Source: Lachnospiraceae bacterium (lineage in GTDB: Bacteria > Bacillota > Clostridia > Lachnospirales > Lachnospiraceae). From it: 64,000 nucleotides of DNA. The notes below the pieces were generated by a model, which ran no database searches, was not told where the DNA came from, and saw only the letters and a program-made list of their open reading frames with translations. Positions within the stretch are counted from its first letter, which is position 1. The number at the start of each line of letters is the position of its first letter. The stretch spans positions 124,001 through 188,000 of the forward strand of contig CAJTAL010000001.1 in assembly GCA_910574285.1 (NCBI GenBank), written 5' to 3'. Below, in pieces: positions 9,237 to 18,323 of the stretch. Both the position numbers and the translations under genes were made by a program.

Positions 9237-10319
9237 TCAGATTTCTTCGCATGGATCGAATATTACCTCACCTGTCACAGAATATAATATCCCGTCCATA
9301 CTGTAATAACATGGATTATCTGCTTCCACTTCTATATACATAAGCGACGTAAGTTCTGCAAACACGCCCGTATCTATGTCACGGATATTTTCCGGAATAT
9401 AAAGCTCATACACATACTCGCCCAGACCGGACAGCGCGCCTTTCCTGATTCCGACACAGACTTGATCTATCGGGAACACCAGAATGCCGTCTGTCACATC
9501 CACATTATTCTCCGTTCCTGTGATATAACCCTCTGCATCCAGTACAAAACCTGAAAGTATCGTTATCCCGTGTATATCCGGATCCTCTTCTGTCCCGCTG
9601 ACATCTGTGCTTCCAACCACTTCCCTGTCAACGCTGCAGTCCGAATCATCTGCTTGCATATCTGATTCGTCTATATCCGGCGTCTCAGGCACTTTTGCAC
9701 CTGTTCCGTTATCTGCGGGATCTGACACCGTTATCTCTGTTTCTTCGATTTTCGGCTCCACTGTTTCTGGTTTATCGGGAACAACTTTGATTATCGGAAC
9801 CGCTTCTTCGGGTCTATCGGGGACAGTGTCCTCCGGGGTTATCTCATTCCCTTTGATTATCGGAACCGCCTCCTCGGGTTTACACGATTCGGGTTCCTCT
9901 GCGGCTATCTCTTTCTTTCCGATTATCGGCGCTATCGCTTCTGCTTTATCGGATTTGGGAACTTCCGCGGTTATCCCTTTCTTTCCGATTACCGGCGCCA
10001 TCGCTTCTGCTTTATCGGATTTGGTATACGGCGCCGGCAGAACTTTGAGTCTTCCTATACCCCTGCCCGGAATAATCACCATAATTTCTCCCGCATCCAT
10101 GCAAATATTCACCGGGTCTGTCTTAAGAAACCCTGTCCCGCTCCTGAGCACTGCCGCATCAACAATACCTCCCCGCGGTTCTTCTTCCATGCTTTCCATA
10201 TGATTTTGCACGCCGAAATACAGCATGCCCGACATCAGAATGATCAGACATGCTCTCAGCAGCCGTTCCAACGGAATATACATCTTATCCGGAAACGGCA
10301 AATTAGAAACTATTTCCAT
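9237..10319 (-). CDS. membrane-anchored protein with degenerate 20-residue repeats and a BspA-like LRR tail
   Basis: 360 residues; ATG 10319 behind GAGGTG is preferred to the GTG three codons earlier. There is one membrane segment at about residues 20-38 and a long extracellular part. From roughly residue 85 to 195 there are five or six imperfect repeats rich in Pro, Glu and Lys (SDKAEAMAPVIGKKGITAE, SDKAEAIAPIIGKKEIAAE, PEEAVPIIKGNEITPE, and so on). The C-terminus (VYELYIPENIRDIDTGVF, then LTSLMYIEVEADNPCYYSMD, GILYS) matches the BspA-like leucine-rich repeat style (LRR_5). It is probably a cell-surface protein with a stalk and one recognition motif. No specific function can be given. It lies downstream of the grd terminator as a separate unit. 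Confidence 0.7.
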   Translation of the reverse strand: MEIVSNLPFPDKMYIPLERLLRACLIILMSGMLYFGVQNHMESMEEEPRGGIVDAAVLRSGTGFLKTDPVNICMDAGEIMVIIPGRGIGRLKVLPAPYTKSDKAEAMAPVIGKKGITAEVPKSDKAEAIAPIIGKKEIAAEEPESCKPEEAVPIIKGNEITPEDTVPDRPEEAVPIIKVVPDKPETVEPKIEETEITVSDPADNGTGAKVPETPDIDESDMQADDSDCSVDREVVGSTDVSGTEEDPDIHGITILSGFVLDAEGYITGTENNVDVTDGILVFPIDQVCVGIRKGALSGLGEYVYELYIPENIRDIDTGVFAELTSLMYIEVEADNPCYYSMDGILYSVTGEVIFDPCEEI

Positions 10320-10368
10320 AATCCACACCTCACAACCTTACTTCTTTAGTATAAGGTCTGCATGGCAC

Positions 10369-10418
10369 AAAAAAAAGTGGCATTTTGACACTCATGCATC
10401 AGCACAAAATACCACTTT
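10369..10418 (-). terminator. intrinsic terminator of the grd operon
   Basis: On the minus strand AAAGTGGTATTTTG and CAAAATGCCACTTT pair (one mismatch) around a 16-nt loop and run into T8. It lies about 100 bp past the grdD stop, the expected end of the glycine reductase transcript. Confidence 0.9.
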
Positions 10419-10516
10419 CACTCGTCTGTCTGGTTCGCTGTTCCGAGGAATTAAACCTCATGTCCCTGAATCAGCGAATCCTGCAGCAATGTATCAGAAA
10501 CTTATTTTTCGCTGTA

Positions 10517-11668
10517 CTAGCTGACATATCCGGCTTTCTTAAGCTCTTCTTCTGCCTTCGCCAGATTTGCCTCGGATACCCGGACGATCGGACCGGTACA
10601 TCCCATTCCGCTCTCTGCGTAGATATTGATCTTCCACAGCGCTTTTACCGCATCCTCTAAGTCCATAACCTCGATTCCCGCAATCTGAGCGGTTACGATT
10701 TCCTTCGGAGGCTCTTTTACATCTTCTGCCGCCGCCGGCTTCTGAGAAGCTTTCAGCGCATCTAAGATATCCTTAAGCCCGGCTTTCTTCACTGCCGCAA
10801 ATTCTTCTTTTGCAACCTCGAAGACCTTGCCCCGTACTAACTGACCCGCATAGCGGATGGCATTGGCAATCACCGGAGCGCCGCTCGCCCTGGATACGAT
10901 CATGACTAACTGCTCATAACCTTCGCCGATTCCCGGGCCATAGCCATAACCTGTCGCCTCGAAGCTTCCGCCTGTATTGAAGGAGGACAACATCTTTACT
11001 AAGATATTCCCTGTAAGAGAATCTGTAACCATGACGTCGGGAGACGCCTGCAGTACGTCGTTTCCTCTCATGACACATCCGCCGTCTGCCCTTCCGGACT
11101 CTGCGAACGTGATGTCATATCCTTTCTCCTGCAGTTGTTTTAACGCTTTCTCCGTCTGGCGCGCGCCGTCTACATTCAGGATACCTACGGTCGGATTCTT
11201 GGTTCCGCAGGCCTTTGCGGTGATGATTCCATAGATCGCATTCTTGATCATTCCCTCGATACGGTCCGTACTGGATGTTCCGGTCGTATTCGCGATGTAC
11301 ATCTCTTTCGCAGTCGCCGGCGTCACACAGCGCCCTACGGTAGATACGCCGATGGGGAATGGGAAATGCATGGTAACCGCCGCGTCTACTTCGCCGTTCT
11401 TTAACATCTCTTCCATCCGGTCGTGGCCTTCTTCATCATTGGCTACTTTAATGGTTGTAACGCCTTCTGCCTCTAATGTTCCGATATAGTATACGTCAAT
11501 TCCGTCCTTTGCCGCTTCTACGGCTGCTTTCATGGAGTTCTCTTCCCCATGCTCGCTGCCCATACCTGTGAGAGCTACCTTCGGTCTCTTCCCAAAGCTT
11601 CCTGTCTCAAGACCCTGCGCCATCTCCATAAAGGTATCGGCAATCATTCTCTCAATATTATTTGCCAT
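10517..11668 (-). CDS. grdD: glycine reductase complex component C, alpha subunit
   Basis: 383 residues with start ATG 11668 behind GGGGGGAC, 14 bp after the grdC stop. Component C takes the Se-carboxymethyl-selenoether made on GrdA and releases acetyl phosphate. GrdD is the subunit with a phosphate acetyl/butyryl-transferase-like fold, seen here in GTSSTDRIEGMIKNAIYGI, GILNVDGARQTEKAL and GYGPGIGEGYEQLVMIVSRA. It is the last gene before the operon terminator. Length and order (grdC-grdD at the 3' end) match known glycine reductase loci. Confidence 0.95.
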   Translation of the reverse strand: MANNIERMIADTFMEMAQGLETGSFGKRPKVALTGMGSEHGEENSMKAAVEAAKDGIDVYYIGTLEAEGVTTIKVANDEEGHDRMEEMLKNGEVDAAVTMHFPFPIGVSTVGRCVTPATAKEMYIANTTGTSSTDRIEGMIKNAIYGIITAKACGTKNPTVGILNVDGARQTEKALKQLQEKGYDITFAESGRADGGCVMRGNDVLQASPDVMVTDSLTGNILVKMLSSFNTGGSFEATGYGYGPGIGEGYEQLVMIVSRASGAPVIANAIRYAGQLVRGKVFEVAKEEFAAVKKAGLKDILDALKASQKPAAAEDVKEPPKEIVTAQIAGIEVMDLEDAVKALWKINIYAESGMGCTGPIVRVSEANLAKAEEELKKAGYVS

Positions 11669-11682
11669 CGTTACCGTCCCCC

Positions 11683-13221
11683 CTACTCTGCGATCAGGGA
11701 AGCTGCGAAATCCTTCATCGCCTTTGCGATCAATCCCTTTACCTCTTCCTCAGATACGCCGGAAGCTTTCTCCGCTTCTGCCTTTGTATTTGCCTGGATT
11801 ACGAAGGAAACACCGTCGAACAGATTGGTCATACGTCCAAGGAACAGACTTCCTTTTCCAATGATCATCGCATTCTTCAATCTGCCTGCAAGGATATCCT
11901 CTCTTGCAAATCCGATATATGGTACGCCTGACGGGATATGTCCCTGTGTCGGCGCCCATCCGGTAAGGCCATGGTTCGCGCTGAAGGAAGCAAGCTCTTT
12001 CCTGTCAAGCTCTCCGCGTTTAACAGCCAGAGCCGCGATCATCTTGTAGTTTGCCATCGGCACGTCTCCTGCACCCGCCGGTTTTGTGATATCCGGATTC
12101 TGCATCTCCGGTGAATATTTATCGATATCTGTGATCTTGAGCCCTGCTCTCTCGAGCGGGTCTGCCACAAGACTTCCAATAACGTTCTGCGGTGCGCTTC
12201 CGGTTCCCACAGTATGGCGTCCTAAGATATCCAGATTGATCTCCGGGTTTACTCCGTCGTTCTCAGAAAGGATTACACAGAATCCGGCCAGACAATCCTC
12301 TAAGATCGGAAGACCTTTCTTTACATGGTCTTTACCGTTCATACCAAGCTTAGCGGTACATCCGCCTGCGGTTACAGCCACGCACTTGTACGCGCCGGAT
12401 TTTACCAATGCTGCCGCCTCGATCAACGCATGGGAAGGTCCTGCACAGAATCCACGGCTGTCGGAACCCGTCGCGTTGTTAAGGCACGCGATCTCTGCGG
12501 CTGCCTTCGCGAAGTTACCGCCGCCTCTCTGGTTCATATCACCGCAGGCCTCTTCTGCACAGTCGATTACGTACTCAACTTCGTCTTTGCTGATTCCTGC
12601 ATTTCTTACACCGTATAACAGAGCCAGCACGCTTGATGCCTTGCTCATCAGGTTCTCATGCATAACGTGCGCAGACAGGTTCACGTCGATATCATGGGCT
12701 CTCTTCACACATGCTACAAGCTTTCCTGCAACATAGATTCCTTCTGCATGCTCCTCCTTTACCGCTGCTTCGATCTCAGCGATATCAACGCCCTCTTCTA
12801 CTCTTGCGATAATATCTTCCGTAATGATCGGATCAGCCGCAAATGCGTCTTTATGTGCGCTTACGAACTCTTTATCAATCTTTACAACCTCAAACTGGTC
12901 GCATGCCTGTACCAGGAGGATGAATTCTTCTTCCGGCATGATCTCGCCGTACTTGCCGTATCTCTCAGCGCCGTCTTTTTTCTTGTCATAGTATGGGAAT
13001 TCCACTACCGCAAGATCCTCAGGCGTCGCGTTGCCGATATATACCTGGTTCGGCCAGTAACTTACGCAGTCCTCATAGGAACGTAAATGGCTCTCTAATT
13101 CTTTCAGATACTCAGACTCCGGATTCACGATCCTCTCTGTAGTCTGGGTAGTTCCGTTATATACCACCATCTGTGGCGTATGTGCAAGCACATAGCTGGC
13201 ACCTCTAATTACACTGTTCAT
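11683..13221 (-). CDS. grdC: glycine reductase complex component C, beta subunit
   Basis: 512 residues from ATG 13221 (MNSVIRGASYVLAHTP). A GTG five codons earlier is also possible, but homologues begin at this methionine. The protein is FabH/thiolase-like, with the reactive-Cys region GSDSRGFCAGPSHAL and the late LTGWAPTQGHIPSGVPYIG region. Together with GrdD it forms component C, which accepts the carboxymethyl group from selenoprotein A and yields an acetyl-enzyme and then acetyl phosphate. It follows grdA after about 115 bp containing a terminator-like hairpin. Confidence 0.95.
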   Translation of the reverse strand: MNSVIRGASYVLAHTPQMVVYNGTTQTTERIVNPESEYLKELESHLRSYEDCVSYWPNQVYIGNATPEDLAVVEFPYYDKKKDGAERYGKYGEIMPEEEFILLVQACDQFEVVKIDKEFVSAHKDAFAADPIITEDIIARVEEGVDIAEIEAAVKEEHAEGIYVAGKLVACVKRAHDIDVNLSAHVMHENLMSKASSVLALLYGVRNAGISKDEVEYVIDCAEEACGDMNQRGGGNFAKAAAEIACLNNATGSDSRGFCAGPSHALIEAAALVKSGAYKCVAVTAGGCTAKLGMNGKDHVKKGLPILEDCLAGFCVILSENDGVNPEINLDILGRHTVGTGSAPQNVIGSLVADPLERAGLKITDIDKYSPEMQNPDITKPAGAGDVPMANYKMIAALAVKRGELDRKELASFSANHGLTGWAPTQGHIPSGVPYIGFAREDILAGRLKNAMIIGKGSLFLGRMTNLFDGVSFVIQANTKAEAEKASGVSEEEVKGLIAKAMKDFAASLIAE

Positions 13222-13279
13222 TGCTTTATTTACCACCTTTCATTTCTCCAATACCGAAGGGTCTCTGACTGGGTAGAAA

Positions 13280-13319
13280 AGGGGCGAACCCACGGTGGAT
13301 CACCATAGAGACCGCCCCT
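13280..13319 (-). terminator. hairpin between grdA and grdC, partial terminator or processing site
   Basis: On the minus strand AGGGGCG and CGCCCCT pair around an inner GGTGATCCACC stem, followed by TTTTCT. It probably lowers read-through or protects the grdA 3' end, giving more GrdA than GrdC/GrdD; that effect is inference. Confidence 0.55.
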
Positions 13320-13336
13320 CGCCAGAATCTAATTTC

Positions 13337-13810
13337 TTATAAATACTTACAGAATTCGTCTCTGATAGAACTCATCTCGCCGATGATATCATCAACATCA
13401 AGAACCATCTCCATCATACTTACCTGTTCGTCATAAACAGCCTCGTCGAATTCTTCCTTCATCTCTGGTTCACATACATGATATGTCGTGAGTCCAAGCT
13501 GGACCCCTGTCAATGGACCTGCGAATGTCGGGTCGCCTGCTGTTACAGTCTCTGCTGCAAGACCTGCAGCTTCGCCTTCAGCCGCACCCAGGATAACTAC
13601 TATGTTCTCCGGGCCGTACTCCTCAGCAAACTCCTTAACCCTCTTCTGATTCTCCAAATCCATTGCGCCTGCGCTCGTTCAGACGAAACATTCCGTTGAT
13701 GAAAAGATTACTTCTGCACCGGCTGTCTGCACGCATTCTGCGATCGCCGGTCCCGGAATTCCATCACGGTCTCCGATAATTATTGCTTTTTTCCCTTCTA
13801 AAATAGCCAT
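13337..13810 (-). CDS. grdA: glycine/sarcosine/betaine reductase selenoprotein A (selenocysteine at residue 44)
   Basis: 157 residues with an in-frame UGA at 13679-13681 read as selenocysteine. The context is CFVUTSAGAMD, the invariant GrdA redox motif, so the shorter open frame starting after the UGA is only the downstream part. The start is ATG 13810 behind AAAGGAGA. GrdA is the small central carrier: its reduced selenol attacks the substrate Schiff base on component B and hands the carboxymethyl group to component C. Cys41 and Sec44 form the disulphide-like pair re-reduced by thioredoxin. The GC-rich sequence just 3' of the UGA can fold as the bacterial SECIS. The selenocysteine machinery (selA/B/C/D) is not in this window. 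Confidence 0.97.
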
Positions 13811-13875
13811 AATTATGCTTTCTCCTTTCTTGTGTGGTAAAAAACATTTATTTATGATCTAGAAATTATCTTGAT

Positions 13876-14193
13876 TTAGATATATTTCTGAATCATCGCT
13901 TCAATACTTTCTGGTGTTGCGTCGTCCTTTACAACCTCTTCAATTTTCTCTCCATCCTTGTAAATAGCCATTACAGGAAGACCGAGAATCTTCTGTCCGA
14001 TTGCAAGACGGCGTGCCTTTGTCGTATTCAGAGATGTGAATTTTAACTTATCTCCGTACTTATCGGCAAACTCGTGTACCTTCGGCATAAGAGCCTGGCA
14101 TGGTACGCAGCCGTCACCATAAAAGTCTACGAATACATAACCCTCTGCTTCCAGAACCTCAGTCTGGAATGTATTCTTATCTACATCTATCAT
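13876..14193 (-). CDS. trxA: glycine-reductase-linked thioredoxin (GCVPC type)
   Basis: 105 residues from ATG 14193, well spaced behind AAAGGAGG; an ATG three codons earlier is too close to that site. The active site is [12 protein letters not shown] rather than the usual WCGPC. A GCVPC motif is characteristic of thioredoxins encoded in glycine reductase loci of amino-acid-fermenting clostridia. A cis-Pro follows in [12 protein letters not shown]. It transfers electrons from TrxB to GrdA. It lies between trxB and grdA. Confidence 0.93.
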   Translation of the reverse strand: MIDVDKNTFQTEVLEAEGYVFVDFYGDGCVPCQALMPKVHEFADKYGDKLKFTSLNTTKARRLAIGQKILGLPVMAIYKDGEKIEEVVKDDATPESIEAMIQKYI

Positions 14194-14248
14194 TTCTATC
14201 ATCCTCCTTTATTGATATTATGATATAGAAGTCTCGCAGAAAGACCCC

Positions 14249-14297
14249 AATAAACGTACCCGCCGCTTGATAACTTATAAAACCAAGTACGTTTATT
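14249..14297 (-). other. hairpin between trxB and trxA
   Basis: An 11-bp perfect inverted repeat, AATAAACGTAC and GTACGTTTATT, around a 27-nt loop. There is no T tract, so it is more likely an mRNA-stabilising or processing structure than a terminator. Confidence 0.5.
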
Positions 14298-14310
14298 TAC
14301 AAAATTCTTC

Positions 14311-15255
14311 TTAGAAGTAATCTGACATACTTCTCTCAACCTGAACCGCCGCAATCGCTCCGTCAGCCGCAGCCGTTACTACCTGCCGCAGGCTCTTGAT
14401 GCGGACGTCTCCCGCCGCGTATACGCCAGGAATATTGGTGTGCATATCTTCGTCTGTCTTGATATATCCACGCTCGTCCATATCAATGATACCTTCAAAT
14501 ACCTTAGAATTCGGAACGGTTCCGATGAATCCAAACAGACCGAACATACCGTCGTCCTCATCTGCCGTAACCTTCGTGAGTTCTCCGGTCTTTACATTCT
14601 TAACGGTCATCTCTGATAAGATCTCGTCTCCGCCAAGCTCCTCTACTACTGAATCCCACATGAATTCAAGCTTCGGATTCTTGAAAGCTTTCTCCTGGAT
14701 AGACTTCGCCGCACGAAGTTCATTCCTTCTGTGGATGATCGTAACTTTCCTTGCAAACTTCGTCAGATACATAGCTTCCTCAACAGCGGAATCTCCGCCG
14801 CCTACTACATATACTTCAAAATCTTCAAAGAAGTTCGCGTCACAGGTAGCACAGTAGGATACACCCTTGCCGAGATAATCTGCTTCACCCTTGCAGCCGA
14901 TAGGTCTTGCATGAGCGCCTGTCGCGATAATTACATTCTTGCCCTGATACTCGCCTTTTGCGCTCTTTAATACTTTCACATCTCCCTCGAGAGACACTTC
15001 CGTGATTGTGTCGGATACACGCTCAGCGCCGAATTTTGCCGCCTGCTCTGTCATCCTTGCAATCAGGGACGGTCCGGACTCTCCCTCAACAGTCTGTCCC
15101 GGATAATTCTCGATCTCATCTGTGATCGCGATCTGTCCGCCGTCCTGTCCCTTCTCAATGATCAGAACAGAGAGACGGCTCCTGCCCGCATACAAGCCTG
15201 CTGCCAATCCGGCAGGACCTGCACCCAGAACAATTACGTCATAAATCTTGCTCAT
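14311..15255 (-). CDS. trxB: thioredoxin reductase
   Basis: 314 residues, the standard length. It has the N-terminal FAD site VLGAGPAGLAAGLYAG (residues 8-23), the redox pair YCATCDANF, the NADPH site VGGGDSAVEEAMYL and a C-terminal GVYAAGDVR FAD motif. It passes NADPH electrons to TrxA for the glycine reductase cycle. It is preceded by its own promoter with two palindromes (15328-15382), so trxB-trxA-grdA-grdC-grdD may be transcribed separately from grdX-grdE-grdB. Confidence 0.95.
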   Translation of the reverse strand: MSKIYDVIVLGAGPAGLAAGLYAGRSRLSVLIIEKGQDGGQIAITDEIENYPGQTVEGESGPSLIARMTEQAAKFGAERVSDTITEVSLEGDVKVLKSAKGEYQGKNVIIATGAHARPIGCKGEADYLGKGVSYCATCDANFFEDFEVYVVGGGDSAVEEAMYLTKFARKVTIIHRRNELRAAKSIQEKAFKNPKLEFMWDSVVEELGGDEILSEMTVKNVKTGELTKVTADEDDGMFGLFGFIGTVPNSKVFEGIIDMDERGYIKTDEDMHTNIPGVYAAGDVRIKSLRQVVTAAADGAIAAVQVERSMSDYF

Positions 15256-15327
15256 AACGAAACTTCTCCTTTTTTACTCATGATATCGTACAGCCTTACC
15301 TGATACGATACCACATTTTCATTGTTG

Positions 15328-15382
15328 AATAAGCGCGCTTACTTTTTCTTATCATTATATAAATAAGCACGCTTATTTTCAA
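15328..15382 (-). promoter_or_regulatory. promoter with two palindromic operators upstream of trxB
   Basis: Minus strand: TTGAAA (15377-15382), a 17-bp spacer, TATAAT (15354-15359). The spacer holds the palindrome AATAAGCGTGCTTATT (15362-15377), and a second one, GTAAGCGCGCTTATTC, lies just past the -10 box (15328-15343). This is the layout of a repressed sigma-A promoter. The regulator is not identified. Confidence 0.75.
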
Positions 15383-15452
15383 TAACTTTTTTAAAAATAT
15401 TTTATAAATTACTAAGAGCAAAACTATATCTGAGATAATATGGTCTAATGTA

Positions 15453-15643
15453 ACCAAGGTACCATCTGATGCACTAGGTTCGAAAAGACCTCACCAAGTG
15501 CACAGATGCGCTTCGCACTAGGCTCGAAAGAACCTCGCCAAGTGCTATTAGCCAAGGTATCATCTGGTGCACTAAGCTCGAAAAAACCTCGCTAAGTGCA
15601 CAGATGCGCTTCGCACTAGGCTCGAAAAGACCTCGCCAAGTGC
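15453..15643. repeat. two tandem copies of a 98-bp unit carrying four hairpin repeats
   Basis: Four 31-bp copies of GCACTAGGCTCGAAAAGACC... ending in AAGTGC lie at 15471-15501, 15515-15545, 15569-15599 and 15613-15643. Copies 1/3 and 2/4 are exactly 98 bp apart, so the array is a tandem duplication of a two-hairpin unit. Each copy folds on itself (GCACTAGG with the CC..AAGTGC end), and flanking CATCTG/CAGATG extends the first stem of each unit. The array lies between the grdB stop and the trxB promoter, starting 2 bp past the grdB stop codon. Confidence 0.85.
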
Positions 15644-15644
15644 T

Positions 15645-16955
15645 CTAGTCGAATATAGTCTGTCCGTCTACTTCGGTCTCGAGGGCAACAAGTGCTTTCT
15701 CTACGATCTTACGACGGAGGCTCTTTTCCTCATCTGCATCCAATGCAGGATTTCCAAGAGGATGTGGAATTGCGATAGCCGGTACGATTCTGTTCGCGCC
15801 AACTGTCATAGAAATAGGAGTTACCGTACAGATGTGTACTACAGGGATTCCTGCTCTCTCTACTTCTTTTACCATCGTTGCACCGCAACGAGTACAGGTA
15901 CCTCATGTGGAGGTGAGGATTACTGCGTCTACACCGTCGTTCTTAAGCTTCTGAGAGAACTCAGCAGCGAAAGCCTTGGATGATGCAACAGCCGTACCAT
16001 TACCTGTTGTTGTATAGAACAGGTGATGAAGCTCCCCAATCTTTCCTTCCTTCTCCATATCACGAAGTACGTCAACCGGTAATACACGGTCAGAGTCTTC
16101 ATTTGCATAAACCGGATCATATCCGCCGTGAGCGGTCTCATATGTTTCTTCAGTCAGATCCATAACGCCTGCGATATCATACTCGCCGTAGTGTGAAGCG
16201 CTGGAGCTTTCGATGTGGTCCGGATTACCCTTCGGAACGATACCGCCGGATGTAACAAGGGCAACCTTCGCATGCGCCATATCCTTAACAGCCGGATTCG
16301 GGTCAACTCTGTCGAAATCAGGCATCGGGAACTCTGTCTCAAACGGCTTGTCATTCAGCTTCTTGATCAGCATCTTAACTGCACGGAGAGAACCTCTCTC
16401 CTTCTCGAAGAAGTTCACACGGACACCGTTCGGAATATAACCTTCCTCTGAGGAAGCGCCGATCGCTTCGCCTCTTCCGATCTTAACTGCCAACGGAGCC
16501 AGCTTCTTAACAGCGTCTCTCATACCTGCCGCGCTGTTCTTTGTAGATACGATATAAACCTGAGTCTTGAACATATCAGCGCCCGGGTTCTCTACATACA
16601 TACCCGTAACTGCCGGGATACCAAGCTCTTCCTGAACTGCTGCCGCGATAGTACCGCATGCAACACCGTAACGACCTGCGTTAAATGCAGGACCTGCTAC
16701 GAATACGTCCGGAGCCTGCTCCTTAACCATAGCAAGGATATCTGCCTTAGCCTTCTCAAGATTCTCATTGAAATAAGAGTCACCACATACAATTGTAGCA
16801 ACAATCTCAGCGTCCTCACCGAACTGCTGTGTTAATGCCTGACCTGGTCCGACAATCTCTCCAACACGAAGCTCTGCCGGATAATCTGCTTTCTCTTCTC
16901 CACCAATCTGAGCAAAGAACTGATTGATGTAATGAACTACTTTTAATTTAGCCAT
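15645..16955 (-). CDS. grdB: glycine reductase component B, selenoprotein (selenocysteine at residue 351)
   Basis: 436 residues including selenocysteine at the UGA 15903-15905, in the motif ILTSTUGTCTRCGATMVKE that is typical of the substrate-specific component B. The two separate open frames on either side of the UGA are one gene. GrdB with GrdE forms component B, which binds glycine as a Schiff base on the GrdE-derived pyruvoyl group and activates it for attack by GrdA. The start is ATG 16955 behind AAGGGAGG, 17 bp after the grdE stop. In most described operons grdB follows grdA; here it sits between grdE and trxB. Confidence 0.96.
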
Positions 16956-16972
16956 CTTCTTATCCTCCCTTC

Positions 16973-18253
16973 TTATCTCGCACTCAGCTTATTGAAACCA
17001 GTCTCATTGGTTGCACCTGTAAGTACCTGAAGCTCAACTTCAAGAGATCCGTCTTCACGAAGTGTCTCCTCACTTGCACCTGCAATCTTCGTTACATAAT
17101 CCAAAGTTCCAATTACCTTGTCAAGTTTTGGCAGGATAACTACCTGGTTCGCATTACCGCCTGTTACAACTGCGTCTGCTGCCGGATCGGAGTCAGCCAG
17201 TGACTGGGATTTTCCGTCGCGTCCTGCATACTCATCTGTGATGATAACAGTCTTAACGCCCTCTGCCTCGATCTTCTTGCAGTTCATAATAAGGTCTGTA
17301 TCCGGGTTACCAAATCCTTCCTGAGATACGATAACGCCGTCAAGGTCTAACATCTTACATAACTTCGCCGTCCAGTCTGAAGAACGCTGCTTGTCAGCCA
17401 GATATACGTTCTCATTGGTAATGATGTGGCAGACAAAGTTAAAGGTCTTTCCGTGCTGCTCAAACATATCGTGAACAACCGGATTGTTCAAATGAACATA
17501 AGTTGGGTTCTTATCACATGCGGATACACAGTTACCGGACACGATAGCTCCGTCCATAACCTCAGTCGGGCTCATGATTGTAGGAACGATCTTCTTAGCA
17601 TCCACGCCGTATACATAAGTATCATGCAGAAGTCCCTGGCTCTGAAGCATCTGTACATAAGCGACTCTCGGGAGATTCGGATACTTCTCCATGCCTTCCT
17701 TGATGGTGCATGTCTCATATACCTTTGTCTCGTCAGGAGTAAGCTCACGTGCCAGCTCACCAAGATATACAGCAACTCTGAAGCCTGCGAAACGTACAGC
17801 CTTCTCATAATCATGCTGCTTGATTCCGTCTACCGGCTCGCATACCATAACCAGGTTCAGTGTCTTGGAAAATGGTGTATAGTCTGCTCCCGGACCGGTC
17901 ATATCGATGATACCTTCCTGGAAACCTACGATCTTACCAGCCGTAACGACAGCCATACCCTTAAGCGCATATGTCTTGCCTTCGCCTACAGTATCAACCT
18001 TAGCGATCACGCCCGGGAAGATTCCCCCTCTTCCTTCAACCTTTACTCTTGGCTCGATGACGTCCTTAACCGGTGTGATTCTCACAGACTCACCTGGCTT
18101 TGCGATATCAAAAGATACGCTCTTAATCTTCTCGTCCTCGAGAGCAACCGCTTTTACGGCCTCTTCGGATACATAAAGGATACCGTCTTCAATCTTAGAC
18201 TCAGCCGCAAACTGAATATCCTTAATGTAAATGTGTCCCATTTCTAATCTCAC
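16973..18253 (-). CDS. grdE: glycine reductase component B precursor (pyruvoyl proprotein)
   Basis: 426 residues starting at GTG 18253, 9 nt after AAGGAGG; the longer in-frame ATG lacks a ribosome site and homologues begin with this MRLE-type sequence. The proprotein is cleaved before a Cys that becomes the N-terminal pyruvoyl group. The conserved site MDGAIVSGNCVSACDKNP is present and its Cys is residue 242, the position known for GrdE. The two products plus GrdB make component B, which binds glycine. It is followed closely by grdB and preceded by grdX. Confidence 0.96.
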   Translation of the reverse strand: MRLEMGHIYIKDIQFAAESKIEDGILYVSEEAVKAVALEDEKIKSVSFDIAKPGESVRITPVKDVIEPRVKVEGRGGIFPGVIAKVDTVGEGKTYALKGMAVVTAGKIVGFQEGIIDMTGPGADYTPFSKTLNLVMVCEPVDGIKQHDYEKAVRFAGFRVAVYLGELARELTPDETKVYETCTIKEGMEKYPNLPRVAYVQMLQSQGLLHDTYVYGVDAKKIVPTIMSPTEVMDGAIVSGNCVSACDKNPTYVHLNNPVVHDMFEQHGKTFNFVCHIITNENVYLADKQRSSDWTAKLCKMLDLDGVIVSQEGFGNPDTDLIMNCKKIEAEGVKTVIITDEYAGRDGKSQSLADSDPAADAVVTGGNANQVVILPKLDKVIGTLDYVTKIAGASEETLREDGSLEVELQVLTGATNETGFNKLSAR

Positions 18254-18323
18254 TTTTGATTCCCTCCTTAGAATATTGATATTATTGTTCAAAGCTTAAA
18301 CGCTTCTACAACCTGTGTAAAGA

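Noticed and set aside
9700-10070. CRISPR or non-coding satellite in the repeat region
   Set aside because: The repeats are in frame within a membrane-anchored protein and vary like coding repeats.
13337-13663. grdA as a 108-residue protein starting after the UGA
   Set aside because: The upstream frame, ribosome site and CFVUTSAG motif show that UGA at 13679-13681 is selenocysteine and the gene starts at 13810.
15453-15643. CRISPR array
   Set aside because: Repeats of 31 bp are self-complementary but the spacing is only 13-23 bp, occurs as a duplicated pair, and the spacers repeat too; there are no cas genes.
15645-15875. A separate 76-residue gene downstream of grdB
   Set aside because: It is the C-terminal end of GrdB beyond the selenocysteine UGA (15903-15905), with the STUGTCTRCG motif in the same frame.
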